Positions 1 through 7,724 of a DNA stretch of 18,487 nt are shown piece after piece (positions within the stretch are counted from its first letter, which is position 1; every line of letters begins with the position of its first letter). A program made the position numbers and the translations under genes. Source of the DNA: JAMCXS01 sp964459065 (GTDB lineage: Bacteria > Acidobacteriota > Terriglobia > UBA7540). The stretch spans positions 1 to 18,487 of the forward strand of contig CAYWMN010000055.1 of the NCBI GenBank assembly GCA_964459065.1, read 5' to 3'. Under the pieces are notes generated by a model, which was given only the letters and a program-made list of their open reading frames with translations, was not told where the DNA came from and ran no database searches.

Positions 1-1643
1 TTACGTTGATGGTTGTCGTCGTCGAACTGTGCCGTCCGGCCAGTCATCACCAGCCCTCCACCCTGCCGCACATATTCGTCAACTGCTTGAACCAGGCGGT
101 CCGGCATCAAAGCCAAATCCGCCAGCACGAGTGCTCGAAAACGCTTCAAGTCGCCCGGGCAGCGGTCCGGCACCAGATCGAATGGAACCTTACCCTGAAA
201 CAGCGCCTGCGTCACTGCCTGCCACCGGTCGCGGCTGACTTTGGGACCATAGGCCGTGTTGGCGTAAGTATTCAGCACCCCGACATCGGCAATCGTTTCA
301 GCGTCCCGGTAATATTGCTGCTCGCGCCGAAAAAAGTGGATTAACTTCAGCACATGAGGATCGAACTTATTCGGGTTATAGCTTGAAACATACGGTGCAA
401 TCTTGTTCCCGGTCACCCACGCCGGGCAGCCGGCGCATTGCAGGTTATAGGCCATGGATTCCGCCATGGCAACGCGATCGGCAGTATAAACAAACACCAT
501 GTTGCCGAAATAGCGCCCCAGCATCATGGAGCGAAATCTGGAAGACACCATGCCGTCAACCAGCCGGCTGGGATGGCCCTCAGCCCAAAACGCTCCGCCC
601 CATTCAAGCAGGCGAGTATGATCAACCGTGCCAATACCCAATGATGAAATCAGCTCACCCTTGTAACCGCCCGGGTTACATTCCATCACAACTTCCGGGT
701 TAAGCGACCGTGCGTAGTCCGCCAGCTCCCGGAAAAGGTCTCCCATCACCTTGCAGCGGAAGTCCACAAAGTCCCGGTAAAGCGGATCGCCGTTATAAGC
801 GTCGGGCCTGCGCGGAGCTGGTGGAGGGATAAAGCAATCCACCTCGTCAAACCCGAAGCGCTTGAACCGCTCCTCAGGCGAATACTTATTCCGAAGGTAG
901 TCCCGGAACTGCTGGACAGAATAGGGCTCATAGCTGGGACCTGTGTGGTAGTTATCAAGATGGACAAGATCCACCTTGACCTCCTCGACGGCGTAACGCA
1001 CCAGTTCCCGCATCAGGTTGCGAAAGCCGGGATGGCTGCGGTTCGCGAAGCGGCGGAAATAGAGGGAGCCATACGTAACGTAGTTTCCGCTATGGTCCAA
1101 CGCAAACCAGTCTTTGGCATCGGGGTCTTCGGCCAGCATCGACTCATAGAGAATCGTGCCGCTGTTGGTGTAGGTGCCGACCCGCAGCCCCAAACGGTGG
1201 CAGATGGCCGCAAAGTGTTTGGCGTCCTCCATGGAGGTCCGCTCGGCCTTCAATCCTCCGCCCTTGTAAAGCGGCATCATCACGAAATTGAATCCCATCT
1301 CCTTCAGCCGTTGCGCAACCTCTTCACTGTGCTCCCGCCGCCAGATGGCCATCTTCTGCTCGTACGTCATATGGACCTGCGACCGGTCCCAGCTTCCCGC
1401 CCGGAGGCGCGGCAGCAACGGTTCCCAATCGTCGCCCGCCATCACCAGACCTTCGTTGCGCCACCACTCCGGGCGATTTTGGCGAATCGGTTCGGGCAAG
1501 GAAGTTTGAGCCGCCTCAGCCGGGGCGTTTGCCGCAAGGCCCGGCGCCGCCTTGCCGTATGCCGAGGCGCCCGCCAACACACTCCCTGTTGTTGCCAGGA
1601 ATTCCCTTCGGCTGACCCTGAACTTTTCCGATTGCTTATCCAA
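1..1643 (-). CDS. Tat-exported GH42-like glycoside hydrolase (partial, 3' end off the window)
   Basis: About 547 codons are visible; the C-terminus lies beyond base 1. The start is TTG at 1643-1641, chosen because a strong GGAGGA ribosome site (1651-1656) lies 7 bases upstream. The N-terminus carries a twin-arginine signal, SRREFLATTG (residues 11-20), followed by a hydrophobic, Ala/Gly-rich stretch, so export as a folded protein is expected. Residues about 75-330 look like a TIM-barrel hydrolase of the hypothetical glycosyl hydrolase 6/GH42 superfamily: the strand-end motif VDLVHLDNYH puts an Asp at 230, and VVMECNPGG puts a Glu at 321; both are candidate catalytic or substrate-binding residues. 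Residues about 430-547 resemble the beta-galactosidase trimerisation (glutamine-amidotransferase-like) domain, with a VDEYVRQGGGLVMTG motif. Activity on beta-galactosides or related sugars is inferred from the fold only. It follows the propeller gene after a 231-base gap that contains its own possible promoter. Confidence 0.72.
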   Translation of the reverse strand, partial: MDKQSEKFRVSRREFLATTGSVLAGASAYGKAAPGLAANAPAEAAQTSLPEPIRQNRPEWWRNEGLVMAGDDWEPLLPRLRAGSWDRSQVHMTYEQKMAIWRREHSEEVAQRLKEMGFNFVMMPLYKGGGLKAERTSMEDAKHFAAICHRLGLRVGTYTNSGTILYESMLAEDPDAKDWFALDHSGNYVTYGSLYFRRFANRSHPGFRNLMRELVRYAVEEVKVDLVHLDNYHTGPSYEPYSVQQFRDYLRNKYSPEERFKRFGFDEVDCFIPPPAPRRPDAYNGDPLYRDFVDFRCKVMGDLFRELADYARSLNPEVVMECNPGGYKGELISSLGIGTVDHTRLLEWGGAFWAEGHPSRLVDGMVSSRFRSMMLGRYFGNMVFVYTADRVAMAESMAYNLQCAGCPAWVTGNKIAPYVSSYNPNKFDPHVLKLIHFFRREQQYYRDAETIADVGVLNTYANTAYGPKVSRDRWQAVTQALFQGKVPFDLVPDRCPGDLKRFRALVLADLALMPDRLVQAVDEYVRQGGGLVMTGRTAQFDDDNHQR

Positions 1644-1773
1644 GATTGCCTCCTCCAGAATCGCTGGGATTTCGTTATCCAAAGACTCGCGTCACTTTAC
1701 AGAACCACTACGTCAAAACGGTAATCAAGTTAACAGTCACTATGCTAACGCTCGAAAGCACACTGACTTCGAC

Positions 1774-1801
1774 ATTTTAAGTTCTGTGCGAGGAGTTGCA
1801 A
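1774..1801 (-). promoter_or_regulatory. Possible sigma-70-like promoter for the GH42-like gene
   Basis: Read on the minus strand, TTGCAA (1801-1796) is followed after 16 bases by TAAAAT (1779-1774). The two boxes match the consensus at 4 and 5 of 6 positions. Transcription would start near 1767 and leave a leader of roughly 120 bases before the TTG start at 1643. The rest of the gap 1644-1874 holds no gene that I can support. This is a pattern match by eye only. Confidence 0.35.
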
Positions 1802-1874
1802 CCAACAGAGGCGTATCAACCCGGCCAGGACAACCTTCCCAGATTGCCGTCACGTCCACAAAGGCATTGCGGGA

Positions 1875-3095
1875 CTATTCGATTCTCAACTCCCAGAGGT
1901 AGCTGGAACGCTCGTGGTTATCATTCTCGCCGAGATAGATCGTGTGGTTATGATCCACGGCAAGTTCGTGGATACGCGCCGGACGCTCATTGATTTGCGG
2001 GTCGGTCAACTCCTGGCAGGACTCGATGCGGTCTGTGGCAAGATTCCAACGGAATACTTCTGTCCGACCTTTCACGCCACCTCCGCCGTAGAGAATCCCG
2101 TCTTTAATGGCAAGGGCCGGGAGCCTTTCCGTGCCAGTTACATTAGCCACTTTTTCCACGCCGCCGGTCGTTGTATCAATTCGGCAAAGCACCCCGGCAA
2201 CGGTCCCGGCATAGATATAACGGTCTCCGTCGTAAACCATCGAGTCACAGAACCCTAAGTCCTGCTGGTGGCGGCTCTCATCAACCGGACCGCTAAAGTC
2301 CGGAAGATTTTGTGGATAGCCGAGCAATTGTTTCATCGAAGCCCTGCGTGACAGGCCATGGTCATACCATACAAACCTGTTTCCTTCCGGATGATACTTA
2401 AAAAGGCGCACGGGCTCCCGGCCGGGCTTTTCATCCCAGGCGCGGGTTTCAGCGCAAGTACCCCAGAGCCACCCGTCCTTGTCCACAACCGCATTGTGAG
2501 GCTGCACGAACATGGTCGCGTTTCCGATGTAAGCCAGAAGCCTGGTGTCCCGCGTCTTCAACCGCGTCGCGAACACCGCCTCGGCGGGATACGTAAAACC
2601 GTAAACGATTCCCCGCTGCCAGTCGGCGGCGATGGACTGAATGTAAAGGTACTCAACGGGAGTGCAAAGAATCTCAAAAGTCCGGCTCCGCGGATCAAAC
2701 CGGACCAGTTTGCCACCTTTCGGCCGCGGGTGCTGGTCCAGATCATGAAGCAGTGAGGTTCCAAAATAAAAGCAGCCGTCGTGAGGATTGAGCAGCAGGG
2801 TGCGATGGATTTTGACGTCAAACTGATCCGCCCAGCGAGATGCGCCAAGCGACTCAAACTCTCCCGTCGCCGGATCGAAAACGTAGAGAAGGTCGCCGTC
2901 GAGCGTATTGAGGCCACAGTAAAGCTTTTTGTCCTGAGGATTCCAGGTGACCGAATCAAAGCTGATCCAGCCCTCAAACCAGGCGGGGTCGGCAGCGAGA
3001 TCTCGGTATGACCACCGCCCGGCGATTTTCTCCTGCCAACCCTCCAGCTTGTGGTTTCTAAGCGCGTGCGCCTTTACAAACCTAGCACTCGCCAT
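1875..3095 (-). CDS. Seven-bladed beta-propeller protein of unknown function
   Basis: The product has 406 residues if read from the ATG at 3095-3093, which has GAGG 8 bases upstream; an earlier TTG at 3122 would add nine charged residues and has no better ribosome site. There is no signal peptide or membrane segment, so a cytoplasmic location is likely. Seven blade-like repeats can be read by eye, each with an aromatic-Tyr/Trp-x-Gly strand followed about 10-25 residues later by a strand such as LLYVFDP, LVRFDP, LFKYHP, LCRIDT or VFRWNL. Several blades begin with a histidine (KIHRTLLLNP, QPHNAVVD, RIHELAVD), a pattern that could line the central channel. The closest general families are SMP-30/lactonase-like, WD40-like and propeller polysaccharide lyases or hydrolases (PL22, PL24/25, PL42, GH145), but I cannot assign one. 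It lies 48 bases downstream of the GDSL gene and is probably co-transcribed with it. Confidence 0.8.
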   Translation of the reverse strand: MASARFVKAHALRNHKLEGWQEKIAGRWSYRDLAADPAWFEGWISFDSVTWNPQDKKLYCGLNTLDGDLLYVFDPATGEFESLGASRWADQFDVKIHRTLLLNPHDGCFYFGTSLLHDLDQHPRPKGGKLVRFDPRSRTFEILCTPVEYLYIQSIAADWQRGIVYGFTYPAEAVFATRLKTRDTRLLAYIGNATMFVQPHNAVVDKDGWLWGTCAETRAWDEKPGREPVRLFKYHPEGNRFVWYDHGLSRRASMKQLLGYPQNLPDFSGPVDESRHQQDLGFCDSMVYDGDRYIYAGTVAGVLCRIDTTTGGVEKVANVTGTERLPALAIKDGILYGGGGVKGRTEVFRWNLATDRIESCQELTDPQINERPARIHELAVDHNHTIYLGENDNHERSSYLWELRIE

Positions 3096-3129
3096 CGGTT
3101 CACCCTCACCGCCCTCCCGCAAAGCTCTT

Positions 3130-3144
3130 ATCCGGCCGCCGGAT
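3130..3144 (-). other. Intercistronic perfect inverted repeat at the end of the GDSL gene
   Basis: ATCCGGC and GCCGGAT form 7-base perfect arms around a single base, overlapping the last base of the GDSL stop codon. As RNA this would give a 6-base-pair stem with a 3-base loop. No U-run follows on the minus strand, so it is a poor intrinsic terminator. An mRNA-end stabiliser, an attenuator or chance are all possible. Confidence 0.35.
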
Positions 3145-4538
3145 CAGTGCCCGGCGGCAACCAGTTCATAATGGTGTGCGCGCGGCTGGGCGGCGGAGTG
3201 CGCCTCAGCCGCCAGGCGATCCTGTACTCGGTCAAGTACTGCAAGGATGTTGTTTATAGCGTCTTGGAGGCCCGGGGCCTGAATTTTTTCCAGCCTTACT
3301 TGGATTGCCCGCCAGCCGTAAAAACGCACATCCACACGGTGCCAGACCAGCGTCAGCACTTTGTACGCCTGGTCCATCATCGGCGTATCATACCGAGCCA
3401 GATTGATGCCATGCGCCAGTTGCTCCCGGCTGAAGGTTCCTACCGGCTGGCCGTCAATTTTTAGTGTGTACTCGCTCTTGTCGAGGCCCGAAACGCGCAA
3501 GGTTTCATTGTCGAGCGCTTCATACATTCCGCTCAGCTTTGTCACCAGCGCGGCGACTGGATTAATCTCTGGAGAACTCAGTGGCGGCATTGGCCAGAAG
3601 AGGTCCGGCGTGTATCCCATGTACGGGTCCGGCGGAAACTGCGGCCACTTGGTTGAGTGCAGCGTCATGATGGGGTAAGGCAGCGCCTTGTCGGTTTCGG
3701 TCCAGGAGATTGTTCCCTGCCCGGCCGATAAATCCGTAACCTGGGCGTTGCGGGACCGTTTCACGGCCGATGCCCCGGCATTGATTTGAACTTCGCTCAC
3801 CATCGCAGGAGCGTTCCAGGCCTTGAGCAGCGTCTCGGCCATCACCAGTTCTGTGCTGGGGCTGGGATGGACGCGGCCGGGAATAATCTTGTGAGCCAGC
3901 GCAGGATCGGTCTTTTGGGTTTCTTCCATCAGCTTCACCAGCGGCGTGTGGAAGTCCACCACCTGCAGGTGGTGCTCGGCGCCGAGCTTCCGCACAAAAC
4001 GGCAATATCGGCGCATCACGCTGTCATAGCCGCCCGGAGCATTCTGGGGATTATGAGGATAAGAGGGAGCCAGAGTAATGTCGTCCCAGGGGGTGGGCTC
4101 AATCAACACAATCTTCACGCCCGGCAAATGAGATTGGAGCGACTGGATGATGTGCTCGTAGCCCGTCTTATAAGTATCAAAAACAGCCTCGTCAAAGGGC
4201 CGGTAAGAACCATCGTTCATCCCCAGCATGATGGTGACGATGTCGGGCTTGAAGGGGAAAACGTCGCGCGAGAGGCTCAGGTCCACCGGCGCCGTCCAGT
4301 TTCCCGTGACCCTAGCACCGCCCACGGCGGAATTCCTGAACTTGACGTCCAGATTCGGAAACCGCGTGCGCACGTAACTCTCCACCGCCACGGGGTAGTA
4401 GCGCTGCTCCGTAATGCTGTCTCCGTAGAAAAGCACCCGCTCGCCGTTGTGCAGGGCAAAGCGGCGCGACGCCCCGAGGGCCGGCCCGGCAACAATCAGC
4501 GCGAGGGCAACGACCCAACAATATTTCGTAATCTTCAT
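3144..4538 (-). CDS. Sec-exported SGNH/GDSL hydrolase (esterase-like)
   Basis: The product has 464 residues from the ATG at 4538-4536, which sits 4 bases after an AGGAGG; an upstream in-frame start at 4568 would put the hydrophobic signal out of place. Residues 1-23 form a Sec signal peptide (KITKY, then a hydrophobic core ending PALGA). SGNH blocks are visible: block I YGDSITE with nucleophile Ser41, block II VGGAR, block III GMND, and block V ending in His224. Members of this family are lipases or carbohydrate deacetylases and typically remove acetyl groups from plant polysaccharides; the neighbouring rhamnosidase makes a deacetylase of a decorated glycan a reasonable guess. The block V acid is odd: the usual Asp three residues before the His is Gly221 (GRVHPSP). 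A C-terminal region of about 220 residues beyond the SGNH core, with SGLDKSEYTLKIDG, looks like a beta-rich extension. It is 169 bases downstream of GH78. Confidence 0.85.
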   Translation of the reverse strand: MKITKYCWVVALALIVAGPALGASRRFALHNGERVLFYGDSITEQRYYPVAVESYVRTRFPNLDVKFRNSAVGGARVTGNWTAPVDLSLSRDVFPFKPDIVTIMLGMNDGSYRPFDEAVFDTYKTGYEHIIQSLQSHLPGVKIVLIEPTPWDDITLAPSYPHNPQNAPGGYDSVMRRYCRFVRKLGAEHHLQVVDFHTPLVKLMEETQKTDPALAHKIIPGRVHPSPSTELVMAETLLKAWNAPAMVSEVQINAGASAVKRSRNAQVTDLSAGQGTISWTETDKALPYPIMTLHSTKWPQFPPDPYMGYTPDLFWPMPPLSSPEINPVAALVTKLSGMYEALDNETLRVSGLDKSEYTLKIDGQPVGTFSREQLAHGINLARYDTPMMDQAYKVLTLVWHRVDVRFYGWRAIQVRLEKIQAPGLQDAINNILAVLDRVQDRLAAEAHSAAQPRAHHYELVAAGH

Positions 4539-4707
4539 AATTCCTCCTGAAATTAATACGCAACGCATTCTGCCACATCTTCGCGCTTTGCGGTAGGAAT
4601 TACGATGCGGATTTTAAGCTGCCATGCGGAACGGCTGGCGGCAAAGGGCCATGCATGAGTGATCCGCAGTCGTGAACAACTCCCTGCCAGGATTGGACGG
4701 CCAGCAG

Positions 4708-7545
4708 CTAGGGGCCTGGTTCCGACCTTGCATGTCTGGTAATAAAATGATACGAGCCTGACCCCACGCCGAAGACGGCGCAACCCTTTTCCATTCTCAG
4801 GAATCTCACCCCGCGGGACCGCCTTGCGGGCTGGTCATTTTCGGTGACTCCTCCGACACTCCGTGCGGGGACATACACTTCGGCCGTCGCGTTGGCTGGA
4901 ATCGCCACCGCAAGGTGCAGTTGATCGCCTTTGATTTCCCATTCGGATTTGATCACGCCGCGCACCGACCGGTAGCTTGCCCGAACATAATCGAGATCTC
5001 CGGCCACTTGCGGCTGAATAATGATCTTCTGAAAGCCCGTACTCCCGGCGACGTCACGGATACCTGCAAGGCCAGCATAGAACCACTCCTCGATGTGGCC
5101 CAGCATCAAGTGGTTCTGAGAATAACCGATGGTAGGGCCGTCCCACGCCTCGGTTAATGTTGTGGCGCCGTGCTCGACCTGATAACCATAACTGGGCCCC
5201 GTAGTCTGCCGCGTCATCTCGAAAATAACGTCAGACCGACCACCCTGTAATAAGGCAAGCAGAACAAAGCGGTGGCCGACGTCTCCCGCTGTTGTGTGAT
5301 ACCCGTGGGCCCGTATGTCGCGGATGAGGTTTTGAAGCACTCCCGGAGCCCGGCTCTCGCCCGCAAGGCCCAGCGCCAGCGGCATCCCATTAGAAGTCTG
5401 GCTGCCCGTCGCGTACTGATTCGTCCGGGGATTGAAAAAGGCTCGATTGAACGCCCGGCGGATTCTTTCAGCCATCCGGCTATACTTCTGTTCGTCTTCT
5501 TTTTTCCCGATGACCTTCGCAGTCCAGGCAAGGATCTTCACATCGTAATAAAGAATGGCAGTTGATGTAAGCGCCACGGGAGTATTTTGAGGCGCCCAGT
5601 GGTTCTTCAGAGGGCCCACATCTCCCCAATCCCCAAGTCCGTAGGAGAGAAGGTAACCGTCGGCCTGGCGCATTAGGTATTCAACGTAACGCTTCATGCC
5701 AGCGAAATGCTCCCTCAATACGCGCGTGTCGCCGTATATCGTGTAAACAAACCAGGGATCGATCACCGAGGCGCTTCCCCAAGCGGGAGCGTCCCGAAAA
5801 GCGCCGGGGAAAACGGTAAATTCGGGCGCAATGTCGGGAACTAAGCCGTTTGAGCGTTGCGCCTGGCCCATGTCGCTGATGACCTTGGTGTAAAGGGCGG
5901 CGACGTCGTAATTAAACATGATCGACGGGCCCATCAGGTGGGTTTGCTCCAGCCAGCCCAGTTTCTCGCGATGAGGACAGTCGGTGAACACGCTTTGTGT
6001 GTTGCTGAGGATCGCCCAGTTGATGATTTCGTGCGTCCGGTTAAACAGCGTGTTTGAGCAGGAAAAGCTGCCCACCGTTTCCACATCGGCATGGACCATT
6101 TGCCCCTCAATCCGGTCGAGAACCGGCACATCAGAACTCGCATTCGCATCTGATGTCCCCGCCGGCGCAGCACCCTCCACCTGAACATAGCGAAAACCGG
6201 TATAAGAAAAACGGGGATGCCAGACCTCGGTCCCGCTACCTTTCAACGTGTACGAAAAGGAAATTGGGCCGCCGCCCATGGTGCTCTGATCAGCGAGGCC
6301 GTCTTTCAGGATTTCAGCGGGTGTCATGGTGACCCGGGCTCCGGCCGGGCCTCGGACGGCAATCTCGGGCCAGCCGGAAAAGTTCTGCCCGAGGTCATAA
6401 ACGTAAACACGCGGTTTTGGCTCTGAAACCCGGGCGGGCGTGAAAGTATTCTTCACTTTGATCGGCGGGTTCATTTGAGCTTTCAGGATTCCCCACGGAA
6501 GCCACCTGTGCGATACGGACTTCCAGCGCTCGTCTTCCGAAAACCCCGGACGGTCCCATCCTGGCTGCTCGGCCCGGGCATCGTAGTCCTCACCTCCGTA
6601 GATGGATGAAAAAGTGGTAGGCGAGGCCGCACACTTCCACGTGCCATCGCTAACAATCCGCTGTGTACTGCCGTCACCAAAAGTCAAGTTGAGCTGCAGG
6701 ATCAAAACCAGGGGACCGAACGAACCCGTGAACTTTGCGTAGCGCTCTCGGGTGACGTTGTACATCCCGTTGCCGAGCGCCACACCCATAGCGTTCCCCC
6801 CAATCCGCAACGCCTCAGTCACGTCAAAGGTATTCACAAAGCAGGTTTGGCGATAGTCCGTCCACCCCGGAGCAAGCACCTGGTCACCAATCTTCGAGCC
6901 GTTGATCCAAAGTTCGTATTGCCCAAGCCCGCACACGTAAAGACGAGCCGACTGCGGTTCTCTGTTCAGAGTGAATTCCTTCCGCATCAGGGGCAGAAAA
7001 GAGCCGGGCGCGCTGATCCAGTTTGCCTTCCAGTCCGTAGACTTCAGCAATCCCATTTCCCAGACGGCCGCCCGCGACCAGAGCGAAACGCGACCCCGCT
7101 CATCCCAAACCCTCACCTTCCAATGGCACCGCTGGCCGGAGCGCAGGCGCTTGCCGGAGTAAACAACCGGCGCCGACTGGCCAGAGTTGACCTTCCCGCT
7201 ATCCCATAGATCACCCCGCCCGGCGTCAAGTGTTTCTTTGCGCGTTGCCACAAGAATCTGATAAGCCGTTTGCCGTTGGCCCCGCGCTGTCGGGTCTGTC
7301 GATTCCAGCACCCAGCCAAGCCTGGGATCGAGCACGTCAATCCCCAGCGGGTTGTTAAAGTATTCGCAGCACAGCCTGCCCGGAACCAAGGCAGCAACTC
7401 CATCGGCCGACCCACGCTCCAGGTCTTCGGCAGTCCTGGCCGTCCCAGTTGAAGCCAAGGCCACGCCGGTCGCCTTTAAAAATTCTCTCCGGCTGAGCGT
7501 TGAAGAATGCACTTCTTTGTCGGATTTCAAACGCAGTTTCCGCAT
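4708..7545 (-). CDS. Tat-exported GH78 alpha-L-rhamnosidase
   Basis: The product has 945 residues from the ATG at 7545-7543, preceded by GAGAGGA. It hydrolyses terminal alpha-L-rhamnose from polysaccharides or glycosides. A twin-arginine signal SRREFLKATG is present near residue 20. The rhamnosidase N-terminal region has the typical NPLGIDVLDPRLGWVLES stretch and a carbohydrate-binding jelly-roll (LYVCGLGQYELWINGSKIG). The (alpha/alpha)6 barrel carries the family signature TDCPHREKLGW with Asp522 and Glu527, and GATTLTEAWD with Glu799 as the likely general base. It ends with the usual beta-sandwich domain (IIIQPQVAGDLDYVRASYRSVRG). Length fits GH78 (about 900-1000 residues). The HREKLGWLEQ form is a GH78 subtype differing from the common QRDERLGWTGDAQ. 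The gene opens the leftward block and diverges from the GH2 gene, with an extended -10 promoter candidate 45 bases upstream. Confidence 0.93.
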   Translation of the reverse strand: MRKLRLKSDKEVHSSTLSRREFLKATGVALASTGTARTAEDLERGSADGVAALVPGRLCCEYFNNPLGIDVLDPRLGWVLESTDPTARGQRQTAYQILVATRKETLDAGRGDLWDSGKVNSGQSAPVVYSGKRLRSGQRCHWKVRVWDERGRVSLWSRAAVWEMGLLKSTDWKANWISAPGSFLPLMRKEFTLNREPQSARLYVCGLGQYELWINGSKIGDQVLAPGWTDYRQTCFVNTFDVTEALRIGGNAMGVALGNGMYNVTRERYAKFTGSFGPLVLILQLNLTFGDGSTQRIVSDGTWKCAASPTTFSSIYGGEDYDARAEQPGWDRPGFSEDERWKSVSHRWLPWGILKAQMNPPIKVKNTFTPARVSEPKPRVYVYDLGQNFSGWPEIAVRGPAGARVTMTPAEILKDGLADQSTMGGGPISFSYTLKGSGTEVWHPRFSYTGFRYVQVEGAAPAGTSDANASSDVPVLDRIEGQMVHADVETVGSFSCSNTLFNRTHEIINWAILSNTQSVFTDCPHREKLGWLEQTHLMGPSIMFNYDVAALYTKVISDMGQAQRSNGLVPDIAPEFTVFPGAFRDAPAWGSASVIDPWFVYTIYGDTRVLREHFAGMKRYVEYLMRQADGYLLSYGLGDWGDVGPLKNHWAPQNTPVALTSTAILYYDVKILAWTAKVIGKKEDEQKYSRMAERIRRAFNRAFFNPRTNQYATGSQTSNGMPLALGLAGESRAPGVLQNLIRDIRAHGYHTTAGDVGHRFVLLALLQGGRSDVIFEMTRQTTGPSYGYQVEHGATTLTEAWDGPTIGYSQNHLMLGHIEEWFYAGLAGIRDVAGSTGFQKIIIQPQVAGDLDYVRASYRSVRGVIKSEWEIKGDQLHLAVAIPANATAEVYVPARSVGGVTENDQPARRSRGVRFLRMEKGCAVFGVGSGSYHFITRHARSEPGP

Positions 7546-7589
7546 CGGGTCCTCTCGATGATGCCAAATCACTTTAACGGAAAATCCTC

Positions 7590-7602
7590 ATAATATCACT
7601 GC
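7590..7602 (-). promoter_or_regulatory. Extended -10 promoter candidate for the GH78 gene
   Basis: On the minus strand the block reads GCAGTGATATTAT, giving an extended -10 element (TGA followed by TATTAT, 5 of 6 to consensus at 7595-7590). No good -35 box is seen. Start of transcription would be near 7583, about 38 bases before the ATG. The first nine bases are repeated in the opposite direction at 7649-7657. Confidence 0.4.
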
Positions 7603-7631
7603 GCCCCGAACAAGCACGACGCGTTCACCTT

Positions 7632-7661
7632 TTGCTGCAAGAAACAAGGCAGTGATAGAAT
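7632..7661 (+). promoter_or_regulatory. Sigma-70-like promoter candidate for the GH2 gene
   Basis: TTGCTG (7632-7637) and TAGAAT (7656-7661) are separated by 18 bases, with TGA just before the -10 making it an extended -10. Matches to consensus are 4 and 5 of 6. The predicted start near 7668 leaves about 57 bases before the GTG start at 7725. The block GCAGTGATA at 7649-7657 is shared with the opposing GH78 promoter. Confidence 0.45.
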
Positions 7662-7724
7662 CGGGCGCGAAACGGTGCCAGGAAGAATTTCGGGATGAAG
7701 GCATTCCTATTGAGGAGGGACGTT

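Noticed and set aside
945..1724. Long plus-strand open frame of about 259 codons
   Set aside because: It lies antisense to the clear Tat-exported GH42-like gene, has no recognisable motifs and is what GC-rich codon use leaves on the opposite strand.
3786..4550. Plus-strand open frame of about 254 codons opposite the SGNH gene
   Set aside because: The translation is His/Arg-rich without motifs, and the opposite strand carries signal peptide and GDSIT blocks.
4558..4575. Sigma-54-like TGGCAG...TTGC on the minus strand just upstream of the SGNH gene
   Set aside because: The GG and GC elements are separated by 11 rather than 10 bases and the -24 box ends in G; sigma-54 promoters do not normally tolerate this, and no enhancer-binding protein gene is present.
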